From an uncultured Rhodobacterales bacterium (GTDB lineage Bacteria; Pseudomonadota; Alphaproteobacteria; Rhodobacterales; Rhodobacteraceae), in assembly GCA_903873585.1 (NCBI GenBank), contig CAIQOV010000005.1, positions 1-64,000 on the forward strand: a stretch of 64,000 nt of DNA, written 5' to 3'. The translations under genes and the position numbers were made by a program. The notes beneath the pieces are model-generated. The model ran no database searches, was not told the origin of the DNA, and saw only the letters and a program-made list of their open reading frames with translations. Shown here in pieces: positions 45,667 through 54,850 of the stretch. The stretch's first letter is position 1. The number at the start of each line of letters is the position of its first letter.

Positions 45667-46776
45667 ATGCGCTCTTCCAAGTCCCGTTCGCGTTCGAAGA
45701 CGAACCGCCCGCGCACGCTCGGTAACATCATCAATCGGGTTTTTGACAGTTCGGGCCCCGATGGCAAGGTGCGTGGCACCCCGGCCCAGTTGATCGAAAA
45801 ATACCAGTTTCTCGCCCGTGATGCGCAACTGTCCAACGACCGCGTTGCCGCTGAGAATTTTCTGCAACACGCCGAACATTACACAAGGCTTCTGGCAGAA
45901 GCCAACCGCGAGCTGGCCGCCGAACAAGAAAGCCGCCAGCAAAACTATGCGCAAAACGGCTCGCAAAACGGGTCGCAAAATGGTCAACCGCGCGAGCGGG
46001 GCCAAGGTGAATACCGCGCCGATTACCGCGATGACCGTGGCGACGAACAGCCCGATATCGCAGGCCATGATATGGTCGAAATGATCGGCTATGAAGAAGC
46101 AGGCTTGGTCGAAACCCCCGAAGCTGGCCCGCGTGAGCAGCGCCCAGATCGGGGCCCAGATCGCGGGCAAGACCAGCGCCCGCCGCGCAATGACGAGTAC
46201 CGCCGCCCGCAGAATAATCAGCGCAACGATGGGCAGCGTGGCGATGGCCAGCGCAATGACGGCCAACGCAATGACGGGCAGCGCTTTGACAACCAGCGCA
46301 ACGACAATAATCGCGGTGATGGCCAGCGTAACGATAACCAACGCAATGACAATAATCGCGGCGACAATCCCCGCCACGAAGGCCAACGCCGCCCCTATCC
46401 GCCGCGCGTCGACCAGAACCGCACCGATGCGCGCGGCAATGACCAACCGCGCCAAGACCATGCCCGTTCCGACCAGCCGCGCCAAGACCGCCCCTATCAA
46501 GAGCGTGCCCCCCAACAAGAGCGCGCCCCGCAGCCCGAACGCGCCCCCTACGAGCGCCCCGTTGAACCTGTGCGCGTTGAAGCCCCGCAACCCATCGTTC
46601 AGCCCGAACCGCAAGTCGTGGCCCCTATCGTCGCCAGCGTAGCGCCCGTGCAACCCCAACCGGAAGCTGTGGCCGCACCGAAAAAAACCCGCGCCCCGTC
46701 GACCCGCAAGCCGGCGGTCAAAAAGCCCGTCGTTGACGGTGGCGGCGAAGGCTCATCTGACCCCGTCGCAGAGTAA
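45667..46776 (+). CDS. DUF4167 domain protein with a long repetitive Q/N/R/D-rich tail
   Basis: A 369-residue protein. Residues 1-90 are the conserved DUF4167 domain: a basic N-terminus (RSSKSRSRSKTNRPRTLGNI) then PAQLIEKYQFLARDAQLSNDRVAAENF and AEHYTRLLAEA. The middle (about 180-245) is made of short QRND/DNNRGD-type repeats. Then comes an Arg/Gln/Pro region with ERAPQQERAPQPERAP and an Ala/Lys/Pro end. Almost everything past residue 100 is predicted disordered, with alternating charge. Function unknown; the position after prmC and the basic N-terminus hint at an RNA or ribosome link, which is inference. The start at 45667 replaces an open frame from 45604. Confidence 0.87.
   Translation: MRSSKSRSRSKTNRPRTLGNIINRVFDSSGPDGKVRGTPAQLIEKYQFLARDAQLSNDRVAAENFLQHAEHYTRLLAEANRELAAEQESRQQNYAQNGSQNGSQNGQPRERGQGEYRADYRDDRGDEQPDIAGHDMVEMIGYEEAGLVETPEAGPREQRPDRGPDRGQDQRPPRNDEYRRPQNNQRNDGQRGDGQRNDGQRNDGQRFDNQRNDNNRGDGQRNDNQRNDNNRGDNPRHEGQRRPYPPRVDQNRTDARGNDQPRQDHARSDQPRQDRPYQERAPQQERAPQPERAPYERPVEPVRVEAPQPIVQPEPQVVAPIVASVAPVQPQPEAVAAPKKTRAPSTRKPAVKKPVVDGGGEGSSDPVAE
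46215..46390 (+). repeat. Degenerate short tandem repeats coding QRND/NRGD units
   Basis: Units of the form (C/G)GCCA(G/A)CG(C/T)AA(T/C)GA(C/T) recur about a dozen times in register with the codons, coding Gln-Arg-Asn-Asp and variants (QRGDG, QRFDN, DNNRGD). They show synonymous differences, so the array is older than the P450 duplication. Confidence 0.8.
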
Positions 46777-46797
46777 GGCGCAGATCGAACGGGGCGC

Positions 46798-47658
46798 TTA
46801 GGCGTCTCGTTCGGCCACAGCGCGGGCAAGGGCGCAAAAGCGTTCCAGTTCAATCTCTTCCGCCCGCGCGGTGGGGGGGATCTTGGCCGCAAGCAGCAGC
46901 GCTTCCACATCGCCGCCCAAAGGTTTCAAGCTTGACCGCAGCATCTTGCGCCGCTGGCCAAAGGCCGCCGCCACCACCCGTGTGAGGGTTTTGGGGTCAG
47001 CCGGAAAGCGCGGTTCTTCCAGCCGTGTCACATGAACCACCGCCGAATGCACCTTGGGCGCGGGGGTGAAAGCCTCTGGCGGCAGGTGCATGACGATCTT
47101 GGCATCTGACCGCCATTGGCACAAAATCGCCAGCCGCCCGTAGTGGTCATCCCCCGGCTTGGCGGTGATCCGCAGCGCCACTTCGCGTTGGAACATCAGG
47201 GTCATCGACGTCCAAAACGGCGGCCAGATCTTGGGCGTCAGCCAGCGGATCAGCAATTCCGTGCCCACGTTATAAGGCAGGTTCGCCGCAATGCGCACCG
47301 GCGGGGTCAGCAAAGCGGCCATATCCACCTGCATCGCGTCGCCTTCGACCACCTGCAACCGGCCCGGATAGGCGGCGGCAACGTCTTGCAAGGCGGCAAT
47401 GCAGCGTGGATCCTTTTCCACCGCCACCACGCGCCGCGCACCTTCGACCAAAAGCCCGCGCGTCAGCCCGCCGGGGCCCGGCCCAATCTCTAGCACATCC
47501 GACCCAGACAAATCGCCCGCCAAGCGCGCAATTTTGGCTGTCAGGTTCAAATCGAGCAAAAAGTTTTGGCCCAGTTGGCGCTTGGCCACCAGATCGTAAC
47601 TTGCAATCACGTCGCGCAGCGGGGGCAGTCCGTCAATCGTGGCCAAGGCACTCTCCAT
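46798..47658 (-). CDS. rsmA: 16S rRNA dimethyladenosine transferase (RsmA/KsgA)
   Basis: A 286-residue SAM-dependent enzyme that dimethylates two adjacent adenosines near the 3' end of 16S rRNA. Motifs: [29 protein letters not shown], and [15 protein letters not shown] with the catalytic NLPY. The C-terminal domain ends with the basic [16 protein letters not shown] region. I use the ATG at 47658, with AGGTAGG upstream; an ATG at 47688 would add ten residues. It converges with the DUF4167 gene (21-bp gap). Confidence 0.95.
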   Translation of the reverse strand: MESALATIDGLPPLRDVIASYDLVAKRQLGQNFLLDLNLTAKIARLAGDLSGSDVLEIGPGPGGLTRGLLVEGARRVVAVEKDPRCIAALQDVAAAYPGRLQVVEGDAMQVDMAALLTPPVRIAANLPYNVGTELLIRWLTPKIWPPFWTSMTLMFQREVALRITAKPGDDHYGRLAILCQWRSDAKIVMHLPPEAFTPAPKVHSAVVHVTRLEEPRFPADPKTLTRVVAAAFGQRRKMLRSSLKPLGGDVEALLLAAKIPPTARAEEIELERFCALARAVAERDA

Positions 47659-47726
47659 GCAGATGTGCCTACCTGTCGCGGATTGCACGACACTGCAAGC
47701 CCGCTTTCCCTTTCCTTTTGGTGCAC

Positions 47727-48800
47727 CTAGTGCGGCTTGGCGAAGAGGGATGCGAGCTTTTCGCGGTCTATCCCCGGAACGATCAGCCCTTTGGGTTTGA
47801 CGGCCACCACATCCTCGCCCGCGACGATGGCGTTCACCACCGCCTCTTCGGTGGCTTCGGCGGCGGCAAGGTAGAGCGGGTCGATGATTTCTTGGTTCAG
47901 TTCCACCCGTGTCAGCAATGGCCCCGCGTCTTGCGGCATCGGGCCTGCGTTGGCTGTCGAGAAGGCCAGAAAGATATCGCCCGAAGAATTGCCCGCAGGT
48001 GTACCGCCGCGCGCAACCCCCATGGCGGCGCGGCGGGCAAGGTGGCGTAGGCTAAGGGGCGACAAAGGCGCATCGGTGGCAATCACCACGATGATCGAAC
48101 CTTGCTCTTTCTTGCGAAACGCCCCTTCGGGCATCATGGTGCCGACAGGTTTGCCCAAAACGGTGAACCATTCCCTTCGGCCATGGTTGGCCTGCACCAG
48201 CACCCCCAGCGTGTAGCTTTGCCCGCCCAGCTCTACTTGGCGCGAGGCGGTTCCGGTGCCGGCCTTGAATTCATAAGCGATCATGCCGTTGCCGCCGCCC
48301 ACGGATCCTTCCTCAACCGCACCGCCCTTGGCCGCAGCAATAGCGGCTTTGGCATGGGCGGGCATAACGTGCAGCGCGTTGATGTCATTGAGAACACCGT
48401 CATAGGTTTCAGCAACCACCGGCATGGCCCAAGCGTGTTCGTTGGCAAACCATGGGGCATAGGTTTGCATCATCCACTCCGTCGCCCCTTGGTGCAAAGC
48501 GCCGATGGCATGGGTGTTAGAGATACAGATCGGCCCGATGAAATAGCCCGCATCGTGAATCCAATGGGTGCCCGTCATCTCTCCATTCCCGTTCAGGGTG
48601 AACTGCCCCGCCCAAACCGGTTGCGGGCTGCCGGATTCGGCGCGGGGTAGAATGGCCGTCACCCCCGTGCGCATCGCCTTGGCCGGATCGGTCAGGGTGC
48701 AATAACCCACCATCACACCGGGCACATCGGTGATGGCATTGAACGGGCCGGGCTGGCCGGGGAAGGGCAGGCCAAGGGCGCGTGCACGGGGTTTTTGCAT
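47727..48800 (-). CDS. P1 family peptidase (DmpA-like aminopeptidase)
   Basis: A 357-residue Ntn-fold peptidase that should self-cleave into two chains. The likely nucleophile is Ser in [15 protein letters not shown], with the preceding [18 protein letters not shown] typical of the family. The N-terminal [19 protein letters not shown] and [21 protein letters not shown] also match. DmpA-type enzymes release N-terminal amino acids, including D-residues; the physiological substrate is unknown. It diverges from the PuuD-like gene across 147 bp. Confidence 0.92.
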   Translation of the reverse strand: MQKPRARALGLPFPGQPGPFNAITDVPGVMVGYCTLTDPAKAMRTGVTAILPRAESGSPQPVWAGQFTLNGNGEMTGTHWIHDAGYFIGPICISNTHAIGALHQGATEWMMQTYAPWFANEHAWAMPVVAETYDGVLNDINALHVMPAHAKAAIAAAKGGAVEEGSVGGGNGMIAYEFKAGTGTASRQVELGGQSYTLGVLVQANHGRREWFTVLGKPVGTMMPEGAFRKKEQGSIIVVIATDAPLSPLSLRHLARRAAMGVARGGTPAGNSSGDIFLAFSTANAGPMPQDAGPLLTRVELNQEIIDPLYLAAAEATEEAVVNAIVAGEDVVAVKPKGLIVPGIDREKLASLFAKPH

Positions 48801-48947
48801 CGGAACGGTCCTGATCTGAAAGATTTGTGCCAGTTTGGCCAGCAGTTGCGCGCCAGATCAAGGGAACTTGTTCACCTTAGGCCAATTCCGCCCTTTCGCA
48901 GCCCGCATCCCTTGCTTATTGTCGCCCTATAACGACGCGAAAGCCCC

Positions 48948-49727
48948 ATGACAGAACATCGCCCTATCATCGGTATCATCGGCAATCACTATGTGATTGA
49001 TGCCCGCTATCCCATCCATTCCGCAGGCACGATGAACGCCCATGCTGTGGCCGATGTCGCGGGGGCCATGCCGTTGATCATCCCGACCGACCCGCGCTTT
49101 GTTTCGGTCGCCGAGCTTTTGGAAAGCTGCGACGGGTTCTTGCTGACAGGCGGGCGCCCCAATGTGCACCCGTCTGAATACGGCGAGGAAGAAACCCCCG
49201 CCCACGGCACCTTTGACCGCGCGCGCGATGCCATTACCCTGCCCTTGGTGCGCGCCTGTGTTGCGCGCGGCCAACCGTTCTTGGGCATCTGCCGTGGCTT
49301 TCAAGAGGTCAACGTTGCCCTTGGCGGTTCCCTTCACCCCGAAATCCGCGAGCTTCCGGGGCGGATGAACCACCGCATGCCGCCGGATGCCCAGCTAGAG
49401 GACCAATTCGCCCTGCGCCACACCGTGCGCTTTACCGATGGCGGGGTGTTTCACCGCCTAATGGGTGCTACCGAGGTGATGACAAACACGCTGCACGGCC
49501 AAGGCATCCAGCGCCCTGCGCCAAGCCTTGTGATCGACGGGCACGCGCCGGATGGCACGCCCGAAGCGACCTATGTCAAAGATGCGGCGGGGTTTACGCT
49601 GTCGGTGCAATGGCACCCTGAATGGAACGCGGCCAATGATCCGGTGTCGCGGCCCTTGTTCACGGCCTTTGGCGATGCAACGCGCGCTTGGGCCAAAGCG
49701 CGCAAAGCGGTGCGGCATCTGGCCTGA
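48948..49727 (+). CDS. Gamma-glutamyl-GABA hydrolase family protein (PuuD-like, class I amidotransferase)
   Basis: A 259-residue class I glutamine-amidotransferase-fold hydrolase. The nucleophile Cys is in PFLGICRGFQEVNVALGG, and the His-Glu pair is in VQWHPEWNA. GFLLTGGRPNVHPSEY also fits the PuuD/peptidase C26 group. PuuD releases GABA from gamma-glutamyl-GABA in putrescine breakdown. The other genes of that route are not adjacent, although a putrescine-type pair lies 6 kb away. Confidence 0.9.
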   Translation: MTEHRPIIGIIGNHYVIDARYPIHSAGTMNAHAVADVAGAMPLIIPTDPRFVSVAELLESCDGFLLTGGRPNVHPSEYGEEETPAHGTFDRARDAITLPLVRACVARGQPFLGICRGFQEVNVALGGSLHPEIRELPGRMNHRMPPDAQLEDQFALRHTVRFTDGGVFHRLMGATEVMTNTLHGQGIQRPAPSLVIDGHAPDGTPEATYVKDAAGFTLSVQWHPEWNAANDPVSRPLFTAFGDATRAWAKARKAVRHLA

Positions 49728-49786
49728 AAGCCTTGTTGGGGCCAAGCCTTGCGCTATAGTCGGCCCCAACCTTTAGGAGAACCGAT

Positions 49787-50473
49787 ATGAAACGCTCTCG
49801 CGTCAACGACATCATGGCTGCGGCCGATGATCTGATCCGCCACTACGGTTTTGTGCTGCCGCCCTTTGCCAATTGGTCGCCCGATCAGTTCAAGGCCAAC
49901 GCCCACCGCGCGCGCCGAGTGATCGACGGGCGCTGCGGGTGGGATATTACCGACTACGGTCAGGGGCGCTTTGATGATCTGGGCCTGTTCCTGTTCACCC
50001 TACGCAACGGCGAATTGGCCGATCTGCAACGCGGTGGCGGGATGTGTTACGCCGAAAAGCTGCTGATCTCGCGCCAAGATCAGCTTTCGCCGATGCACAC
50101 CCATGTCATCAAGGCCGAAGACATCATCAATCGGGGCGGGGCGACACTGGTGGTGGAACTGTTCGGGTCGGATGATAAGGGCAACTGTGCGCCCGATCGT
50201 GGCGGCATGGTGCGCTGTGACGGCATCGACGTGCCCTATGCGCCGGGACAAAAGCTGAAACTGGCGCCGGGCGAATCGGTCACGCTGATGCCGGGCGACT
50301 GGCACGCCTTTTGGGGCGAGGGCGGCGATGTGTTGATCGGTGAAGTCTCGACCGTGAATGACGATGTCACCGACAACGTCTTTCGCGAACCGATTGGCCG
50401 CTTTGCCGCGATAGAGGAAGACGTGGCCCCGACCCATCTGCTGGTCAGCGATTACGACACTTGGCTAAAGTGA
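49787..50473 (+). CDS. D-lyxose/D-mannose isomerase family protein
   Basis: A 228-residue cupin-fold isomerase of the D-lyxose ketol-isomerase family (formerly DUF1498). It converts D-lyxose to D-xylulose and often D-mannose to D-fructose. Landmarks: KRSRVNDIMAAADDLIRHYGFVLPPFA at the N-terminus; the metal-binding His cluster in SPMHTHVIKAEDIINRGG with VVELF; and MPGDWHAFWGEGGDVLIGEVSTVND. An AGGAGAACC ribosome-binding site precedes the ATG. No sugar transporter is nearby, so the physiological substrate is open. Confidence 0.9.
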   Translation: MKRSRVNDIMAAADDLIRHYGFVLPPFANWSPDQFKANAHRARRVIDGRCGWDITDYGQGRFDDLGLFLFTLRNGELADLQRGGGMCYAEKLLISRQDQLSPMHTHVIKAEDIINRGGATLVVELFGSDDKGNCAPDRGGMVRCDGIDVPYAPGQKLKLAPGESVTLMPGDWHAFWGEGGDVLIGEVSTVNDDVTDNVFREPIGRFAAIEEDVAPTHLLVSDYDTWLK

Positions 50474-50483
50474 CGGCGGGGCG

Positions 50484-51152
50484 TTAAGCCTTGGCCAAAA
50501 CCGCGTTCAAGATGCGCTCTGCCTCTGCCCTTGGGGCAGAAAGCGGGGCGCGGTCTTCGCCGGGGAAAAAGCGCGCGCGGGTGGCGGTGGGCATCGGGGC
50601 GGGCTGTGCGATGACCACGCGCGGGCCAACGCGCTGCGCTTCGGATTGCCACGATTGCACAAGCGACATTTGCGCCGCTTTTGACGCCCCATAAGCGCCA
50701 AAGAACTTTTGCCCTGCGCGCGGATCGTCAAAAAACAGCGCGGTGCCATCTCCGGCGCGCAGCAGGGGTTCGACCATCGGGATCAACTGCCCCGTGGCGC
50801 GGATGTTGGTGGCAAGGGCCTTATCCCAATCCTTGCTCGCCAAAGACCCAGCGGGGGCCAAGGGTGTGGCGTGGATCGCAGCATGGGCCCACAGGTTCAC
50901 ATGGCCCCAGCGTTCATGAATCGACAAGCACAGATGGCGCATCGCATCGTCATTGGTGATGTCCATCGGGGCCAGCGTCAGCCCGCCTGCACCGGGCAGA
51001 CCAAGGGCTTTCACCCGATCATCCAGCTCTTCCAAGCCCCCCACGGTGCGCGCCACAGCCACAACGTGCCAACCGCGTGCGGCAAGCTGTTCGGCCATAG
51101 CCGATCCAAGCCCGCGCGAGGCACCGGTGACAAGGGCGATGTTCTGGGTCAT
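50484..51152 (-). CDS. SDR-family NAD(P)-dependent oxidoreductase
   Basis: A 222-residue short-chain dehydrogenase with an intact nucleotide site (VTGASRGLGSAMAEQL, residues 8-23) and catalytic YGASKAAQMSL. The usual NNAG is replaced by WAHAAI. It is shorter than most SDRs and lacks the C-terminal GG(x)-type loop, ending in EAERILNAVLAKA. Substrate unknown. It converges on the D-lyxose isomerase gene with a 10-bp gap. Confidence 0.88.
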   Translation of the reverse strand: MTQNIALVTGASRGLGSAMAEQLAARGWHVVAVARTVGGLEELDDRVKALGLPGAGGLTLAPMDITNDDAMRHLCLSIHERWGHVNLWAHAAIHATPLAPAGSLASKDWDKALATNIRATGQLIPMVEPLLRAGDGTALFFDDPRAGQKFFGAYGASKAAQMSLVQSWQSEAQRVGPRVVIAQPAPMPTATRARFFPGEDRAPLSAPRAEAERILNAVLAKA

Positions 51153-51227
51153 GGCGGCACTTTCTAAAGGAACGCTGCTTGATTAGGGCAGGGCGCTAGG
51201 CCAAGCAAGGCCCACGCCAAGCGGTGC

Positions 51228-52691
51228 TTAGTCTTGCACCTTCATCTCGAACCCTTCTTCGAGCTTGTCTGACGGGATGATGGGATAATCGCCCGAAAAA
51301 CACGCATCGCAGAACTTGGGGGCCTTGGGGTTGCGGCCCCCAACTTCGCCCGCGGCGCGGTACAGGCCATCAAGGGATACGAACTTCAGGCTGTTCACCC
51401 CGATCCAATCGCGCATCTCGTCTTCTGACATGGTGGCTGCCAAAAGCTTTGATCGTTCTGGCGTATCGACCCCGTAAAAGCACGGCCAAGCGGTAGGCGG
51501 AGAGGCGATGCGAAAATGCACCTCGGCCGCACCTGCGTCTAGGATCATGTCTTTGATCTTGCGGCTGGTCGTGCCGCGCACCACCGAATCGTCAACCAAG
51601 ATCACCCGCTTGCCTTTGATCAACGCACGGTTGACGTTCAGCTTTAAGCGCACACCCATGTTGCGGATGCTTTCGGTCGGTTCAATAAAGGTGCGGCCCA
51701 TATATTGGTTGCGGATAATCCCCATCGCATAGGGAATGCCGCTTTCTTGGCTGTAGCCAATCGCCGCAGGCGTGCCCGAATCTGGCACGGGGCAAACCAA
51801 ATCGGCATCCACCGGCGCTTCACGGGCCAGTTCAACGCCAATCTGGCGGCGGGTTTCATAAACCGACCGACCGCCCAAGATCGAATCGGGACGGCTGAAA
51901 TAGACATGTTCAAAGATGCAAAACCGCGAGGCCGGTGCACCGAACGGGCGCGACGAGGTGATCTTGCCATCTTCGATCACAATCATCTCGCCGGGGTCAA
52001 CTTCGCGCACAAATTCCGCGCCGATAATGTCCAACCCGCAGGTTTCAGAAGAAAGCGCCCAAGATTGGTCGCCCAAACGCCCCAGCACCAAGGGCCGCAC
52101 GCCCAAGGGATCGCGCACGCCGATCAGTTTGGTGCGCGTCATGGCAACAACCGAAAACGCCCCTTCGACACGGCGCAGCGCGTCTTTCATCCGTTCGGGA
52201 ATGGTTTTCTGGATCGAACGCGCCATGAGGTGAATGATACATTCCGAATCCGACGACGATTGAAAGATCGACCCGCGTTCGATCAGCTCTTTGCGCAGGG
52301 CTGCGGCGTTGGTCAGGTTGCCGTTGTGGGCAATCGCTGCACCCCCCATCGAAAACTCGCCAAAGAAGGGCTGCACATCGCGAATGGCCGTGGCCCCTTT
52401 GGACCCTGCGGTGGAATAGCGCACATGGCCAATGGCCAAGGCACCGGGCAGGGTGTTCATCACCTCGGGCTTGGTGAAATTGTCGCGCACATAGCCAAAG
52501 CGGCGGGCAGAGTTGAAGCCGGATGTCGGTTCATATGCCACAATCCCGCCCGCCTCTTGGCCACGGTGTTGCAAGGCGTGCAAGCCAAGGGCCACGAAGT
52601 TTGACGCATCGCCCACGCCAATCACGCCAAAAATCCCGCACTCTTCTTTCAGCTTGTCGTCATCGAAAGGGTGGGCGCGGTGATGGGACAT
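51228..52691 (-). CDS. purF: Amidophosphoribosyltransferase
   Basis: A 487-residue enzyme that commits PRPP to purine synthesis. The Ntn nucleophile Cys18 follows a short propeptide (KLKEECGIFGVIG). The glutaminase domain continues with RYSTAGSKGATAIRDVQPF. The phosphoribosyltransferase domain has the PRPP loop VILVDDSVVRGTTSRKI. The ATG at 52691 has a perfect GGAGGAACC; an in-frame ATG at 52751 would add 20 residues before the propeptide. It lies downstream of cvpA, the common cvpA-purF order. Confidence 0.97.
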   Translation of the reverse strand: MSHHRAHPFDDDKLKEECGIFGVIGVGDASNFVALGLHALQHRGQEAGGIVAYEPTSGFNSARRFGYVRDNFTKPEVMNTLPGALAIGHVRYSTAGSKGATAIRDVQPFFGEFSMGGAAIAHNGNLTNAAALRKELIERGSIFQSSSDSECIIHLMARSIQKTIPERMKDALRRVEGAFSVVAMTRTKLIGVRDPLGVRPLVLGRLGDQSWALSSETCGLDIIGAEFVREVDPGEMIVIEDGKITSSRPFGAPASRFCIFEHVYFSRPDSILGGRSVYETRRQIGVELAREAPVDADLVCPVPDSGTPAAIGYSQESGIPYAMGIIRNQYMGRTFIEPTESIRNMGVRLKLNVNRALIKGKRVILVDDSVVRGTTSRKIKDMILDAGAAEVHFRIASPPTAWPCFYGVDTPERSKLLAATMSEDEMRDWIGVNSLKFVSLDGLYRAAGEVGGRNPKAPKFCDACFSGDYPIIPSDKLEEGFEMKVQD

Positions 52692-52781
52692 GGTTCCTCC
52701 GGCGGTGGATGGATTTGGCCGTGGTTTAGGGCTTGGGGCACGGGAAGTCACGCCCCTATCGCCGCGCTGCGGCAGGATCGG

Positions 52782-53393
52782 TCAGTTTGTGGTGGCAGGG
52801 GCTGTGGCGTCTGCGCCCGTGGTGTCTGCAGCAGGGTTCGCCGTGGTTGGCTGGCAACTTGCCGTCAGATCGTTGTAGCGCGCCATCACCATGTTAAGCA
52901 GATTGTCAGGCACCGCACCTTCAACCCCGCCGTTGAAGTTCTCGAACACGGTTTTGGAACGCGATTTTTCCACCATGTCGACCGATTGATGCGCCATCCC
53001 GTAAATCAAAAACGCCGCCCCAACCAAGGCAATGCCGCGCACCGCCCCAAAGACAAAGCCAATACCCCGATCAATGCCGCCCAAGAACGACCGTTGGATC
53101 ACCGATGAAAACAAAGGCGTGAACAAAGACGCGATGATCAGCCCAACGGCAAACACCACAGCAAAAGCCGTGATCATCGACACTTCGCAATTCTCGCCGA
53201 TCTTCGCGCCGATATAGGGAATTTCCTTGACCAAAGGCTGGGCGGCCCCTGCAAACATAAAGGCGAAAATCGCAGACCCGATCCATCCGGCAATCGCCAG
53301 TGCTTCGCGCACAAAGCCACGCGAATAGGCCAGAATGGCCGAAAGCAAGATCACCGCCGCCACAACGCCGTCAATCAAGGTAAATCCGTTCAT
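52782..53393 (-). CDS. cvpA: CvpA family membrane protein
   Basis: A 203-residue inner-membrane protein of the CvpA family, first known from colicin V production and found before purF. About four hydrophobic helices are visible, the first in FTLIDGVVAAVILLSAILAYSRGFVREAL. The C-terminus after about residue 165 is a soluble Thr/Ala-rich tail. GGAG precedes the ATG. Molecular function is not settled. Confidence 0.92.
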   Translation of the reverse strand: MNGFTLIDGVVAAVILLSAILAYSRGFVREALAIAGWIGSAIFAFMFAGAAQPLVKEIPYIGAKIGENCEVSMITAFAVVFAVGLIIASLFTPLFSSVIQRSFLGGIDRGIGFVFGAVRGIALVGAAFLIYGMAHQSVDMVEKSRSKTVFENFNGGVEGAVPDNLLNMVMARYNDLTASCQPTTANPAADTTGADATAPATTN

Positions 53394-53438
53394 TCCACTC
53401 TCCCGCGCGTGGCCTTGCGCTGTTTAACCCTTGGGCGT

Positions 53439-54797
53439 TTAGCCCGCCCCGAACATCTCGCCCACAAAAGCGGTCAGATCGGCCATTTCTCGCATCTTCA
53501 TGCCACTGGCTTGGGTGTATTTTGACAAGCGCGGCGCAATCGCCTGTGAGAAACCAAGTTTTGACGCCTCTTTCAACCTGTTTTCGGTCTGCCCCACCGG
53601 TCGCAGCGCACCTGACAGGCTGATTTCGCCAAAAAGCACCATATCGGGGGGAATGGCGATGTCTTCGCGCGCCGATAAGATCGCCCCCGCCACCGCCAAA
53701 TCGGCGGCAGGCTCTGAAACCCGCAAGCCACCGGCCACGTTCAAGAACACATCTAACCCCGCAAACGAAATGCCCACCCGCGCCTCTAGCACCGCCAGAA
53801 TCGTTGAAAGCCGCCCGCCATCAATGCCCACCACCGTGCGGCGCGGCGTGCCTAGGGTTGATGGGGCAACGAGTGCCTGAATTTCGGTCAAAACCGGCCT
53901 TGTGCCTTCGATACCGGCAAAGACCGCCGAACCGGGCGTGGCTTTTTCACGGTCTGACAGGAATAGCGCCGAGGGGTTTGACACTTCGGCCAAGCCCGCC
54001 CCCGTCATCTCGAACACACCAATTTCATCCGCAGGGCCAAAGCGGTTCTTCACCGCGCGCAGGATGCGGAACTGGTGGCCTCGCTCGCCTTCGAAATACA
54101 GCACCGTGTCGACCATGTGTTCGACGACCCTAGGGCCAGCAATCTGGCCATCTTTGGTGACATGGCCAACCAAAATCACCGAAACGCCGCGCTTTTTGGC
54201 GAAGGTCACCAGTTCATGCGCCGCAGCACGCACCTGAGAAACCGATCCGGGCGCAGATTCGATAGTATCCAGCCACATGGTCTGGATCGAATCGATCACG
54301 GCAAGGGCAGGGCGTTCGCGGTCAAGCGTGGTTAAAATATCGCGCAAGTTGGTTTCAGCGCCCAGTTGCACATGCGCATCTTGCAGCCCCAACCGCTGCG
54401 CGCGCATTTGCACTTGGGCCGCAGCCTCTTCGCCCGAAACATACATGCACTTCAGCCCCGCCCGCGCAAAAGCCGCCGTGGCCTGCAACAGCAGCGTCGA
54501 CTTGCCAATGCCCGGGTCGCCGCCCACCAAAATGGCCGAGGCCGCCACCAACCCGCCGCCCAAAACGCGGTCAAGTTCCGCCATGCCCGAAGCCGCGCGC
54601 AGGGGCGCTTCGGCCTGCGTGGCCAGATCGGTCAGCGCAATCGTGCGGCCTTTGGCGACAGGGCCTTTGGGGCCAGCCGACAGGGGCGATTCTTCAACCA
54701 AGGTGTTCCACGCCATGCAGGCATCACACTGGCCGTTCCACTTTTTGTGGGAGGCCCCGCAGGCCGTGCAGGTGAAGGTGTTTGACGATTTACTCAT
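53439..54797 (-). CDS. radA: DNA repair protein RadA
   Basis: A 452-residue RecA-like ATPase that helps branch migration in recombination. The N-terminal zinc finger has two CxxC pairs (FTCTACGASHKKWNGQCDACMAW). Walker A is GGDPGIGKSTLLLQ, the RadA-specific KNRFG is in VKNRFGPADEIG, and the C-terminal Lon-like domain (about 285-452) includes VAGGLRVSEPAADLAVAGAI. It reads into cvpA after 45 bp. Confidence 0.97.
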   Translation of the reverse strand: MSKSSNTFTCTACGASHKKWNGQCDACMAWNTLVEESPLSAGPKGPVAKGRTIALTDLATQAEAPLRAASGMAELDRVLGGGLVAASAILVGGDPGIGKSTLLLQATAAFARAGLKCMYVSGEEAAAQVQMRAQRLGLQDAHVQLGAETNLRDILTTLDRERPALAVIDSIQTMWLDTIESAPGSVSQVRAAAHELVTFAKKRGVSVILVGHVTKDGQIAGPRVVEHMVDTVLYFEGERGHQFRILRAVKNRFGPADEIGVFEMTGAGLAEVSNPSALFLSDREKATPGSAVFAGIEGTRPVLTEIQALVAPSTLGTPRRTVVGIDGGRLSTILAVLEARVGISFAGLDVFLNVAGGLRVSEPAADLAVAGAILSAREDIAIPPDMVLFGEISLSGALRPVGQTENRLKEASKLGFSQAIAPRLSKYTQASGMKMREMADLTAFVGEMFGAG

Positions 54798-54850
54798 GCC
54801 CCTTCATGGCAGAGCAGGGGGGGGAATGGCAAGCAAACAGGGTGAGCCGG

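Noticed and set aside
45655-46659. A 334-codon hydrophobic open frame opposite the DUF4167 gene
   Set aside because: Its apparent membrane-like Ala/Val/Ile repeats are the complement of the Asn/Asp/Arg repeats on the other strand; no start signal or family resemblance.
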